Of a DNA stretch of 64,000 nucleotides, positions 24,733-33,247 are shown in pieces. The position numbers and the translations under genes are program-made. The stretch comes from UBA1422 sp041752735. GTDB lineage: Bacteria; Bacillota; Clostridia; Peptostreptococcales; Anaerovoracaceae. The DNA lies in assembly GCA_041752735.1 (NCBI GenBank), contig JBGSVW010000046.1, positions 62,001 through 126,000 of the forward strand, read 5' to 3'. The notes under the pieces were generated by a model that made no database searches, was not told where the DNA came from, and saw only the letters and a program-made list of their open reading frames with translations. How positions within the stretch are numbered: position 1 is the stretch's first letter; every line of letters begins with the position of its first letter.

Positions 24733-25697
24733 TTGTTGTTACCTTCTTTTTTGTACAACCGACGGTTGTCCAGGGTCCATACCCTATCGCTGAATTGGCC
24801 GGGTGCGGTGGCATCCAGTGCCTCTTGCATGTCATACATTCTGGCATCAATCATGTCCAAATAATGGAGCATCTCCGCCTCAGGGAAAAGTGGTTTTCGT
24901 GGGCTTCCGAATTCCGGCTCGTAGTGGTGGGACAAGATCATATGCTCCACCATAATGGCTTTTTCTTTAGGAAATCTTAATTCTTCCATTTGTTTGTCCA
25001 GGACTTTGATTCCCTGAATGATATGTCCCAACATATTCCCTTCAAAAGAATATCCGTCTGATATGCCCCACTCGTTGGCATTGATTTCGTGCAATTTCTC
25101 CATATCATGCAAAATCACACCGGCATAAAGCAAGTCCCGATCCAGGTTATCATACACCTGACACACGCGTTCGGCGGTCATAAGCATCCTTTTTACATGG
25201 TAAAGCAGTCCTGCCATCTCCGCGTGATGATTCCGTTGTGCAGCCGGATAGTACATGAGTTTTTCTTTCCCCTGATTCAGGGAAAGCACACAAAGGCGTT
25301 TCAGATCTTCATCGGTCATGGCTTCTGCTGCGTCCATCAGAAATTTGAACATTTCTTCAGGCGCTTCGGGAGCCGCTTTGATAAACTCTCGGAGATCCAA
25401 ACCCTCGTCGCCACTTATTTTGCGGATACGCATCACCCTCAGCTGCTTGGTGCCGTTCCATTCTGTCACTTGGGCCCGTATTTTAACCAAATCACCTTCG
25501 TTGATGGTTTGTAGTTCCATCAGTTCTTCATCGGTCACGTCCCATTTTTTGCCTGATATTTCTCCGGTTTTGTCGCCCAGGGAAATATCCAGATATTGTT
25601 TTTTGTTGGCACCCAGTTTGAGGCCAATGGATTTCACCATAAAGAAGTCTGTGACTTCCTTTTCGTTGCTGATTCCGGTAACATATAAAGCTTTCAT
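24729..25697 (-). CDS. yhaM: YhaM-family 3'-5' exoribonuclease
   Basis: OB-fold plus HD-domain nuclease of RNA turnover and DNA end trimming in Firmicutes. The N-terminal OB domain (about residues 10-90, LDISLGDKTGEISGKKWD) is followed by an HD domain with H and D in VILHDMEKLHE (about residue 170) and further metal ligands in EHMILSHHYEPEFG. 322 aa, normal. ATG 25697 is preferred: AGGAG lies 7 nt upstream, whereas ATG 25703 is only 1 nt from it. First gene of yhaM-cca-recD2-comF. Confidence 0.9.
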   Translation of the reverse strand: MKALYVTGISNEKEVTDFFMVKSIGLKLGANKKQYLDISLGDKTGEISGKKWDVTDEELMELQTINEGDLVKIRAQVTEWNGTKQLRVMRIRKISGDEGLDLREFIKAAPEAPEEMFKFLMDAAEAMTDEDLKRLCVLSLNQGKEKLMYYPAAQRNHHAEMAGLLYHVKRMLMTAERVCQVYDNLDRDLLYAGVILHDMEKLHEINANEWGISDGYSFEGNMLGHIIQGIKVLDKQMEELRFPKEKAIMVEHMILSHHYEPEFGSPRKPLFPEAEMLHYLDMIDARMYDMQEALDATAPGQFSDRVWTLDNRRLYKKEGNNK

Positions 25698-25779
25698 TGG
25701 CATTCTCCTTTGTGCTAGGTGGTTCTTTATATTATATCCTATTCGACTCTCGTTTCATAGCACCAAATACGCCGGATGT

Positions 25780-25808
25780 TTGACGGATGGCCTACCCAGT
25801 GATATAAT
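25780..25808 (+). promoter_or_regulatory. SigA-type promoter of nadE
   Basis: TTGACG (25780-25785), 17-nt spacer, TATAAT (25803-25808): five of six and six of six matches to consensus at ideal spacing. Expected start near 25815, leaving a leader of about 29 nt to ATG 25844, with AAAGGAG in between. Confidence 0.75.
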
Positions 25809-25843
25809 TTTCCATGATTTATTGAAGCAAAAAGGAGACTGAC

Positions 25844-27700
25844 ATGTCAAAGAAATCCATCGGCATGGTCCGAGTTGGGGCGGCTGTGCCCCGGGTCCAC
25901 GTGGCCAATCCAGCCGCAAATTCTTTAGAAATAATCAGATGCATTGACGACGCCCACGAAAAAGGCGCCGGCTTTGTGGTCTTTCCAGAATTATGCCTGA
26001 CAGGCTGTACCTGCGGTGATTTGCTCAAGCAAAACAACCTATACCAACAACAGCTTGCAGCACTTTCCGATATCCTTGAAGCGTCAGTTGGACGCTCCCT
26101 TTGTGTGATTCTTGGCATAGCCCTTCGTATACGAGGTCGCCTGGTCAATGGTTCACTTCTGCTACAGGATGGACAAATCAAAGGGTTCACTCCCAAAGAC
26201 TTCATAGAGGGAGAAACCGAGGAAGCGGTGATTATGGGCGAGGCCATAGACTGTGGTGCCCTGACCTTCGCGGACGACCAAAACGGCATCTGCATCGGAT
26301 TGGAAGGATTTGAGCTATGTGGCGTAGGCGCCCAGATTATTTTTGACAGCTCCCACGAAGGATATGCCAAAGTAGATGGGGCGGCCTATAGGCGTAAATG
26401 GGTGGAAGTGGTCAGTAGCGAAAATGCCTGTGGGTATGTCTATGTTACTCCAGGCATTGGTGAATCTCCTACAGATTTTCTTTACAGCGGATATTCCTTT
26501 ATTGCCGAATGCGGAAATGTTCTGGCTGAAGATGCCGGATTCCGCAGAGAAGCCCAAATCACCTATAGTGAAATTGACGTCGACAAAATCCAGTTTGCCC
26601 GTGCGGACTGGCTGGACTTTGGCGAGGCGGATACGGTCCTTCTGGATCCGGTACCCATGGTGGATACCGCCAAGCCACTGATGCGCAAATATACCAAGCA
26701 ACCCTTTATCCCTTCTGACCCTGCCGTATTGCATGCCCACTGTAAGGAGATCTTTTCCATTCAGGCCGCCGCTTTGGCGAAGAGGCTGGAGCATGTAGGC
26801 GCAAAGAAAGTGGTTCTGGGCATTTCCGGCGGACTTGATTCGTCACTTGCCCTTTTGGTCTCCATGGAAGCCTTGCAACTATTAGGCAAACCTCGGGAGG
26901 ATTTAATTGCCATTACTATGCCTGGCTTTGGCACATCCGACAGTACCTTTGATGCGGCCTTGGCTATTGTGGATTATGTAGGAGCTACGCTGCGAAAGAT
27001 TCCCATCGGGCCTTCCGTTCTCAAACATTTTGAAGACATCGGACATGATTCCGAAATCCGTAACGTTACTTACGAAAACGCCCAGGCCAGAGAGCGAACC
27101 CAAATTCTTTTGGATGTTGGCAATAACGAGGACGGCTTGGTTGTCGGTACCGGGGATCTATCAGAAATCGCATTGGGCTGGTGCACTTTTAACGGAGACC
27201 ATATGTCCAATTATGGTGTCAACGCCGGTGTACCCAAAACCCTGATTCCCCATATTCTCCGCTGGGTGGCCAATAACCGCAAACTTGGCGTGGATGGAAC
27301 AACACCGGAGACTCTATTGAAAGTAGTGGATGCCATCTGCAGCAATCCCATTTCACCGGAACTTTTGCCTCCGGATGCTGATGGCAACATTTCTCAAAAA
27401 ACAGAAGAAAAGGTGGGTCCTTATGCCCTCCATGAATTCTTCCTTTACCATACCATCCGTTCAGGCATGTCTCCCCAAAAGCTGTTATTCATCGCGGCCA
27501 ATAGTTTCGCCGATGAATATGACAAGGAGTTTGTAAAGGGCTGGCTGAAGATTTTCTATCACCGGTTCTTTACTCAACAGTTCAAGCGCAACTGCAGCAC
27601 CGAAGGCCCCAAAGTGGGTTCGGTGGGCCTTTCGCCCAGGGGCGACTGGGCCATGCCCAGCGATGCCGAAGCGGACGCCTGGCTATCTGAATTGGAATAA
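25844..27700 (+). CDS. nadE: NAD synthetase with N-terminal nitrilase/amidase domain that looks catalytically defective
   Basis: Makes NAD from deamido-NAD. The synthetase half (about residues 310-618) is intact: ATP-binding GISGGLDSSLALLV, GTGDLSEIALGW, NYGVNAGVPKTL. The N-terminal glutaminase-like half (about 1-280) keeps Glu in FPELCLTGCTCGDL, Lys in GFTPKDF, and YVTPGIGESPTDFLYSGYSF. The usual nucleophile segment G-E-I-C-E-D-L-W is replaced by IGLEGFELCG and is shortened, so the catalytic Cys appears absent. The enzyme may therefore use free ammonia. 618 aa; AAAGGAG lies 8 nt before ATG 25844. Confidence 0.9.
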   Translation: MSKKSIGMVRVGAAVPRVHVANPAANSLEIIRCIDDAHEKGAGFVVFPELCLTGCTCGDLLKQNNLYQQQLAALSDILEASVGRSLCVILGIALRIRGRLVNGSLLLQDGQIKGFTPKDFIEGETEEAVIMGEAIDCGALTFADDQNGICIGLEGFELCGVGAQIIFDSSHEGYAKVDGAAYRRKWVEVVSSENACGYVYVTPGIGESPTDFLYSGYSFIAECGNVLAEDAGFRREAQITYSEIDVDKIQFARADWLDFGEADTVLLDPVPMVDTAKPLMRKYTKQPFIPSDPAVLHAHCKEIFSIQAAALAKRLEHVGAKKVVLGISGGLDSSLALLVSMEALQLLGKPREDLIAITMPGFGTSDSTFDAALAIVDYVGATLRKIPIGPSVLKHFEDIGHDSEIRNVTYENAQARERTQILLDVGNNEDGLVVGTGDLSEIALGWCTFNGDHMSNYGVNAGVPKTLIPHILRWVANNRKLGVDGTTPETLLKVVDAICSNPISPELLPPDADGNISQKTEEKVGPYALHEFFLYHTIRSGMSPQKLLFIAANSFADEYDKEFVKGWLKIFYHRFFTQQFKRNCSTEGPKVGSVGLSPRGDWAMPSDAEADAWLSELE

Positions 27701-27721
27701 TCCATCCAAACAAAATTGCAT

Positions 27722-27765
27722 AAAAAACCCCCCATTTGGAATCATCCTTTGGGGGGTTTTATTTT
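27722..27765. terminator. Bidirectional terminator between nadE and the opp operon
   Basis: Stem AAAACCCCCCA / TGGGGGGTTTT (27724-27734 with 27750-27760) followed by ATTTT on the plus strand and by TTTTTTA on the minus strand. It can end both nadE and the minus-strand transcript. Confidence 0.85.
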
Positions 27766-27777
27766 GACATGTATTTT

Positions 27778-28182
27778 TTAGCGGAACCACACATAAATAC
27801 AGAAAAGGATGAATAGCCCTGCTGCACCGATAAACACCCCTGCCAGGAGCAATGCCGCCTTCAGGGAGGCCTTCATCAGTGCTTTCAGTTCCCCTTCTGT
27901 CAGTTCAATGGGTTCCGAATTGCCATATTGATTCTGGGTCGGTTGGTTCTGAGAGTCTCCCGGGTGCATGGCCCCTGTCCCCGCCGAACCGCCGGGCCGC
28001 CTGCCACCCAGCCTCTGTCGCAAACCCTCTGGGGCGATGAGGTCCAGCATGCCAACTTTTACTACCTGGCTCATGTCAGCGACGACTCTTCCATCGTCAT
28101 CCGGATATTTGCTATTCGCATGGCTGTTATCCGGGTGATTGTTATATGGTTGATTATTAGTCATATAAGTGGCAGACCACAT
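27778..28182 (-). CDS. Small tail-anchored hypothetical protein
   Basis: 134 aa: a long hydrophilic, Asn/Gln/Gly/Pro-rich N-terminal region, then one TM helix near the C-terminus (about residues 108-130, ALLLAGVFIGAAGLFILFCIYV). No family recognised. The start overlaps the end of oppF: ATG 28182 has GAGAGGGG 5 nt upstream, and ATG 28164 (8-nt overlap) is an alternative. It is the last gene before a bidirectional terminator, so it is probably part of the opp transcript. The open frame and end position support a real gene, but function is unknown. Confidence 0.55.
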   Translation of the reverse strand: MWSATYMTNNQPYNNHPDNSHANSKYPDDDGRVVADMSQVVKVGMLDLIAPEGLRQRLGGRRPGGSAGTGAMHPGDSQNQPTQNQYGNSEPIELTEGELKALMKASLKAALLLAGVFIGAAGLFILFCIYVWFR

Positions 28183-29185
28183 AGTGGCCCCTCTCCATTT
28201 CTTTTAATTCCGGAGGTACGGTTTTGCATATTTCCATACACTTGGCACACCTGGTGTGGAACTTACACCCAGCCGGGGGATTTGCGGGAGATGGAATCGA
28301 TCCTTCCAACACAATCCGTTTCATCTTGGTGGTGGGATCCGGAACTGGAATTGCGGAAAACAAGGCTTCCGTATAGGGATGCAGCGGATTCTTGAAAATA
28401 TCGACTTTATCGCCGTATTCCACCAAGTCTCCCAGATACATGACCCCAATCACATCAGATATATGTTCCACCACGGACAGGTCATGGGAGATAAACAGAT
28501 AGGTCAATCCATAAGAATCCTGCAATTCCATGAGCAGGTTGATAATCTGTGCCTGTATGGATACATCCAATGCGGAAACCGGTTCATCGCAAACGACAAA
28601 CTTCGGGTTTAATGCCAAGGCTCTGGCAATACATATTCTTTGTCTTTGCCCGCCTGAAAATTCATGAGGATATCGATCCCGGTGATAAGGCTGAAGACCA
28701 CAATCCTCCATAATTTTATCTACATAACCATTGTACTCCGGTTTCGGCACAAGCCGATGCTCCCGCACTGCTTCACCGATGATTTCATCAATGGGAAGGC
28801 GAGGCGACAAACTGGAGTAAGGGTCCTGGAAAATAATTTGCATTTGTGGCCGCATTTGCCGTAACTCATTTGATGGCAATTTATGAACGTTGATGCCGTC
28901 AAACAGTACTTCTCCACCACTGATATCGTTGAGTCGAAGTACGGTCCGTCCAACGGTTGTTTTTCCGCAACCGCTTTCACCGACAAGCCCCATGGTCGTT
29001 CCTCTTTTTATGTTGAAACTGATTCCATCCACAGCTTTAACATACCCCACTGTCCGTTGCATGATGCCGTCTTTAATGGGAAAGTATTTTTTCATTTCGT
29101 TGACTTCAAGAATGTTTTCGGGATTGTGCACCGTGGGGGTAAAAATGTTCTCGATCGCGGCTTCTTTGAATCCGAATTTAGACAT
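28157..29185 (-). CDS. oppF: Oligopeptide ABC transporter ATP-binding protein OppF
   Basis: One of two ATPases driving peptide import. Walker A GESGCGKTTVGRTVL (about residue 54), Q-loop IIFQDPYSSLSP, signature FSGGQRQRICIARAL, Walker B FVVCDEPVSALD, and the C-terminal oligopeptide domain with its Cys-rich CKFHTRCAKCMEIC, which in this family can hold an iron-sulfur cluster. 342 aa. The start overlaps the oppD stop by 8 nt. Confidence 0.93.
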   Translation of the reverse strand: MSKFGFKEAAIENIFTPTVHNPENILEVNEMKKYFPIKDGIMQRTVGYVKAVDGISFNIKRGTTMGLVGESGCGKTTVGRTVLRLNDISGGEVLFDGINVHKLPSNELRQMRPQMQIIFQDPYSSLSPRLPIDEIIGEAVREHRLVPKPEYNGYVDKIMEDCGLQPYHRDRYPHEFSGGQRQRICIARALALNPKFVVCDEPVSALDVSIQAQIINLLMELQDSYGLTYLFISHDLSVVEHISDVIGVMYLGDLVEYGDKVDIFKNPLHPYTEALFSAIPVPDPTTKMKRIVLEGSIPSPANPPAGCKFHTRCAKCMEICKTVPPELKEMERGHYVVCHLYD

Positions 29186-30341
29186 TTGTATTCACCTCCT
29201 CGGCATAACGATAACAACTAACATAATGATTGTCCGTTAGTCGAATCATGGGTGGATATTGGCCGCAACACGCATCAACCGTTTTTTCGCAACGATCCCG
29301 GAAATAGCAATAGTCCGGCATGTTAATTGGATTGGGTACTTTCCCCGGAATGCTATATAGTCTGTCTGTAATTCTGTTGATGACCGGTTTGGATTCCATC
29401 AGCCCAATGGTATATGGGTGGGATGGATTGGCAAACACCTCAACGGCAGTCCCCTTTTCTACTACTCTGCCTGCATACATTACCACAACATAATCGGCCA
29501 TTTCTGCTATGACGCCTAAGTCATGGGTAATGAGCATAATGCTTGAATTCACTTTATCTTTCAAGTGGCGAAGCAAGTCAAGAATCTGAGCCTGAATTGT
29601 AACATCCAGCGCTGTAGTTGGTTCGTCGGCAATAATCAGTTTGGGGTTACAGGCCAAAGCCATGGCAATCATAACACGTTGTCGCATACCTCCCGACAAT
29701 TCGTGAGGATACATTTTATAAACCCCTTCAATATTGGCTATTCCAACCAATTCAAGCATCTCAAGTGTTCTTTCTTTGACTTCTTCTTTGGTTTTTTCGG
29801 GATGATGCAACTCAATGACTTCATCCACCTGTGCGCCAATCCGAAATACGGGGTTCAGGCTGGTCATTGGCTCCTGAAAGATCATTGACATTTTATTGCC
29901 CCGGATTTTCCGGATAGCCTCTATGGGCATTTTAACAATGTCATAGCATTCCTCATCGTCATTGAAACGGATGGCACCCCCAGTGATTTGCCCCTGGGGT
30001 CTTTGAATCAGCTTCATCAAAGACAAAGAAGTCACTGACTTTCCACATCCCGATTCTCCAACTACGCCAACGGTTTTTCCTTTGGGCACGTCAAAACTAA
30101 CGCCATCTACTGCATGGACCGTTCCGGCATCGGTGAAAAAGTAGGTGTGCAGATCGTCAAATTCCACAACATTGTTGGGGTCCCGCATTTGAGTCAAATA
30201 CTCTTCCGGCTGTACATTTTTGCGGTTGTTCTCTTTTTCATATTCTGCAGTAATCCGTCGGTTTTTCTTGCTGATGTTACTGGATTCTTTTGCCGACAGA
30301 TAACTGAATCTTCTTTTGGCTTTCTTTTCAAACTTAAACAT
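29178..30341 (-). CDS. oppD: Oligopeptide ABC transporter ATP-binding protein OppD
   Basis: Partner ATPase of OppF. Walker A GESGCGKSVTSLSLM, Q-loop MIFQEPMTSLNPVF, signature LSGGMRQRVMIAMAL, Walker B LIIADEPTTALD, and a C-terminal domain with Cys in CYFRDRCEKTVDACC. 387 aa, longer than usual by a charged N-terminal extension of about 50 residues rich in Lys, Arg and Glu before the NBD begins (VVEFDDLHTYF). It lies 10 nt after oppC. Confidence 0.93.
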   Translation of the reverse strand: MFKFEKKAKRRFSYLSAKESSNISKKNRRITAEYEKENNRKNVQPEEYLTQMRDPNNVVEFDDLHTYFFTDAGTVHAVDGVSFDVPKGKTVGVVGESGCGKSVTSLSLMKLIQRPQGQITGGAIRFNDDEECYDIVKMPIEAIRKIRGNKMSMIFQEPMTSLNPVFRIGAQVDEVIELHHPEKTKEEVKERTLEMLELVGIANIEGVYKMYPHELSGGMRQRVMIAMALACNPKLIIADEPTTALDVTIQAQILDLLRHLKDKVNSSIMLITHDLGVIAEMADYVVVMYAGRVVEKGTAVEVFANPSHPYTIGLMESKPVINRITDRLYSIPGKVPNPINMPDYCYFRDRCEKTVDACCGQYPPMIRLTDNHYVSCYRYAEEVNTNV

Positions 30342-30351
30342 GCGAAACCTC

Positions 30352-32154
30352 CTATCGCTTCATTTTTGGATCAAACGCATCTCGAAGCCCGTCACCGATA
30401 AAGTTGAATGCAAGTACGGTGATGAGAATCAGGAAGCCTGCAGGGATCCAGACAAACCAATAGTTGGTCATAACGTAAACGTTGGACACTTCGTTGATAA
30501 TATTACCCCAGGAAGCAAATGGATATTTAACACCCAAGCCCAGGAATGACAGGGTAGATTCCAAAAGGATGACTTCGCCCAATGCCATGGTGCTGACGAC
30601 AATCAGTTGGGGGATAACGTTTGGAATCAGATGCTTAAAAATTCTACGGTAAACAGAAAGACCGGAAGCCTCCGTCGCCACCATAAATTCCTGCTCGCGG
30701 AGAGACAAAATCTGTCCACGGGTCAATCTGGCAATGCCGGGCCAACCAAGTATACCGAGGATCAGCATCAGATAAATGATTCGTTGCGTTGGGTCCACCC
30801 GCATTTGATCCATCATCGCGCCAATAATGATGATTAAAGGCAAGGAAGGAATGCAGTTGAATATATCCACAAGCCGCATCAACAGGTCGTCCACCCAGCG
30901 TCCAAAGAAGCCGGACAGTCCGCCCAGGACTACACCAATCAGTGTTTCAATGACTACAACGATAAAACCAATGAGCAAGGAAACTCGACCACCATACATC
31001 AGTCTGGTTAAAAGGTCCATGCCGTTGCCGTCAGTGCCCACCCAATGCTCAGTATTTGGTCGATTGTAGTCTAAAATAACGTCGGTCTGCTCGTCGGTTT
31101 TTATACTCCACCTTAGATTGTCTCGGCTGATGATATAATTCGTAGTCTTGCCATCATCATCAGTGAAAGAAAAACTGGTATCATTGTTTTCGATGGCAAC
31201 CTTCAACTCGTCCTTAAATCGAATGGTAAGAAACACATCCGGCATAATCGCCTGAACGATATACTTTGAAATTGCCGCATATTCTTCTGTATCTTCATTG
31301 CTCACGGTGGCAAAATCTTCTCCAAGGGTTACGGTGTATTTACTCCCGTTGACAGTGAACTCCCGTCGATTGTCTTGAGTCACTGTAATCCTGGAAAAAT
31401 CAGGTTCTGGAATTCCCGGCGTGCTCTGAGTGACGTCCAGTGGAGAAGGTGCTCCGGCAGCTGGAGCTAACATGGCAAGTTGCGCCAGATATTGGAACTC
31501 AAAGGATTTTTCAGAGTCGGATTTGGCATAATCAAATACGTTGTATGAGGCAAACGCAACAATCTGTCGACGAAACGTCTGGCTCAGATTTTTCTTGGTG
31601 ATGGTGACCAATTCACTGGCAGGGATTCCTGCAGTGGAATTGACCTTGAACAGACCATAAACAATAAAGTAATTTTCACCTAGCTTTTGAAGCTGATAAT
31701 CAACACCGTCAGCCGAGAATGCGATTCCGCCATTTAGTGCGGCTGAAATGAATTCTGCTCTTGCTACTGATGGGAAGATTCCGGATTGAGCCTCCACATA
31801 ACGGTATTCCGTATTAACAGTAACGCCGGCATAGTCCTTAGACATGTCAACATACTCAGTGAAAACTTGTTTTTCACCGTAAGGCATCAGCCATCCACCG
31901 AGAAATGCAAACAGAAACATGGTCAACAATATGATGCTTCCTACAATTGCAAGCTTATTGCGGATAAACCGTTTGAACACCAACATCCCAGGTGAAAGAA
32001 TCTTGACACGTTGCTCATCATCCAATGCTAAAGCCGTATCACATGCTTCCGGAGTCAGGAGCGGTTCTTCTTGGGTTGAGTCCCCTAAATTCATAGCAGG
32101 TTCGTCAATGGGTTCAACCACGGGTTCATTTTTTATGCTTTTAAATATACTCAT
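30352..32154 (-). CDS. oppC: Oligopeptide ABC transporter permease OppC with a large extracellular insertion
   Basis: Membrane permease subunit. A cytoplasmic N-terminus (about residues 1-64) precedes TM1 (about 65-90). The canonical HPLGTDxxGxD segment appears only at about residue 369 (HWVGTDGNGMDLLTRLMYGGR). The remaining helices and the EAA loop (EASGLSVYRRIFKHLIPN) are standard. About 270 residues between TM1 and that motif are an extra hydrophilic domain, so the protein is 600 aa instead of about 300. Paired with an enlarged OppA, this may be a docking or substrate-gating domain (inference). Confidence 0.9.
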   Translation of the reverse strand: MSIFKSIKNEPVVEPIDEPAMNLGDSTQEEPLLTPEACDTALALDDEQRVKILSPGMLVFKRFIRNKLAIVGSIILLTMFLFAFLGGWLMPYGEKQVFTEYVDMSKDYAGVTVNTEYRYVEAQSGIFPSVARAEFISAALNGGIAFSADGVDYQLQKLGENYFIVYGLFKVNSTAGIPASELVTITKKNLSQTFRRQIVAFASYNVFDYAKSDSEKSFEFQYLAQLAMLAPAAGAPSPLDVTQSTPGIPEPDFSRITVTQDNRREFTVNGSKYTVTLGEDFATVSNEDTEEYAAISKYIVQAIMPDVFLTIRFKDELKVAIENNDTSFSFTDDDGKTTNYIISRDNLRWSIKTDEQTDVILDYNRPNTEHWVGTDGNGMDLLTRLMYGGRVSLLIGFIVVVIETLIGVVLGGLSGFFGRWVDDLLMRLVDIFNCIPSLPLIIIIGAMMDQMRVDPTQRIIYLMLILGILGWPGIARLTRGQILSLREQEFMVATEASGLSVYRRIFKHLIPNVIPQLIVVSTMALGEVILLESTLSFLGLGVKYPFASWGNIINEVSNVYVMTNYWFVWIPAGFLILITVLAFNFIGDGLRDAFDPKMKR

Positions 32155-32169
32155 TTCTTCCCCTCCCTC

Positions 32170-33159
32170 CTATTTGTTGACACGGACGCGAGGATCCACA
32201 ACTGCATACAAGATGTCTGCAATCAAGGTACCCGTCAAGGTCAGTATCGCAAGAAATAACAAATAGAACATGGAGAAAGGAATGTCCCCGCCGACCATAG
32301 CCTGATATGAGGTCCAGCCAATACCCGGAATTTGAAATAGCGTCTCAGTAATCAAGGCGCCTCCAAAAAGACCCGGCAATGTGCCACCGACGATGGTTAC
32401 AATAGGAATTAATGTATTTCGAAACGCATGGTGGTTGATGACTTTGTTTTCAGGCAGACCTTTGGCACGTGCGGTTCGGATGAAATCCGAATTCAGCACT
32501 TCTAGCATATTGGTCCTTGTAAAACGCATCAGACTACCGATGCTGACAGTGACAATGGTAGCGATAGGTAAAATGAAGTGTATGGCGATGTCAAAGAATT
32601 GCGCCATAGGTGATAATTGTTCGTAATAACGACCCACCACGCCATACAAAGGCAAAACCCCGCCTTTGATGGAAAAAACTAGTTTATATAGAGTCGCCAC
32701 AAAAAAGGTGGGCAAGGATATGCCAATTAAGGCAAATACCGTAACCGAATAATCCGTCCAGGTATACTGTTTCCTGGCGGATAAAATCCCCAATGGAATT
32801 GCAATTGCCAATTCCAGCAACAGTCCAATAGATGCCAAGGCAAACGAATACCAGATAACATCCTTAAATTTTTCGGTTACCGGTACGTTGAAATACCAGC
32901 TATCCCCGAAATCTCCTCTTAAGGCTGACCCGATCCACTGAAAGAATCCTTCCACCACGCCTAAATCCAGACCATACACAGCATTCAACTGGGTTAGCCA
33001 CTCTTCATAACTTTTGGAACCTGGCAAACTGGCCCTTTGGCGGGCAATGGATTCAACATAAGATGTGGGCATCAACCGCATCAACAAATAGATGAGCAAT
33101 GCGACAAAAAAGAGAATCACCAGACAAGTGAGAACTCTCCGAATGATATACTTTTGCAA
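32170..33159 (-). CDS. oppB: Oligopeptide ABC transporter permease OppB
   Basis: Membrane permease subunit with six TM helices. It opens with KYIIRRVLTCLVILFFVALL, typical of OppB/DppB; the EAA-type loop is near TARAKGLPENKVINHHAFRN. The start is placed at TTG 33159 with AAAGGA 7 nt upstream (about 329 aa). An upstream in-frame ATG at 33201 lies in the loop of a 13-bp hairpin and has no ribosome binding site, so it is probably not used. It lies 15 nt before oppC. Confidence 0.9.
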   Translation of the reverse strand: MQKYIIRRVLTCLVILFFVALLIYLLMRLMPTSYVESIARQRASLPGSKSYEEWLTQLNAVYGLDLGVVEGFFQWIGSALRGDFGDSWYFNVPVTEKFKDVIWYSFALASIGLLLELAIAIPLGILSARKQYTWTDYSVTVFALIGISLPTFFVATLYKLVFSIKGGVLPLYGVVGRYYEQLSPMAQFFDIAIHFILPIATIVTVSIGSLMRFTRTNMLEVLNSDFIRTARAKGLPENKVINHHAFRNTLIPIVTIVGGTLPGLFGGALITETLFQIPGIGWTSYQAMVGGDIPFSMFYLLFLAILTLTGTLIADILYAVVDPRVRVNK

Positions 33160-33186
33160 AACACTATCCTTTCTAGGAAATGACAG

Positions 33187-33215
33187 CCGGTTGGGCTCCA
33201 TTGGAGCCCAACCGG
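33187..33215 (-). other. Intercistronic hairpin between oppA and oppB
   Basis: Perfect 13-bp stem (CCGGTTGGGCTCC / GGAGCCCAACCGG) with a 3-nt loop, 33 nt after the oppA stop. No U-run follows on the transcribed strand. Such structures commonly stabilise the abundant binding-protein mRNA and lower expression of the downstream permease genes. Confidence 0.75.
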
Positions 33216-33247
33216 TATCGTTTCATAAACCGTTTTTGGTTGTTAAC

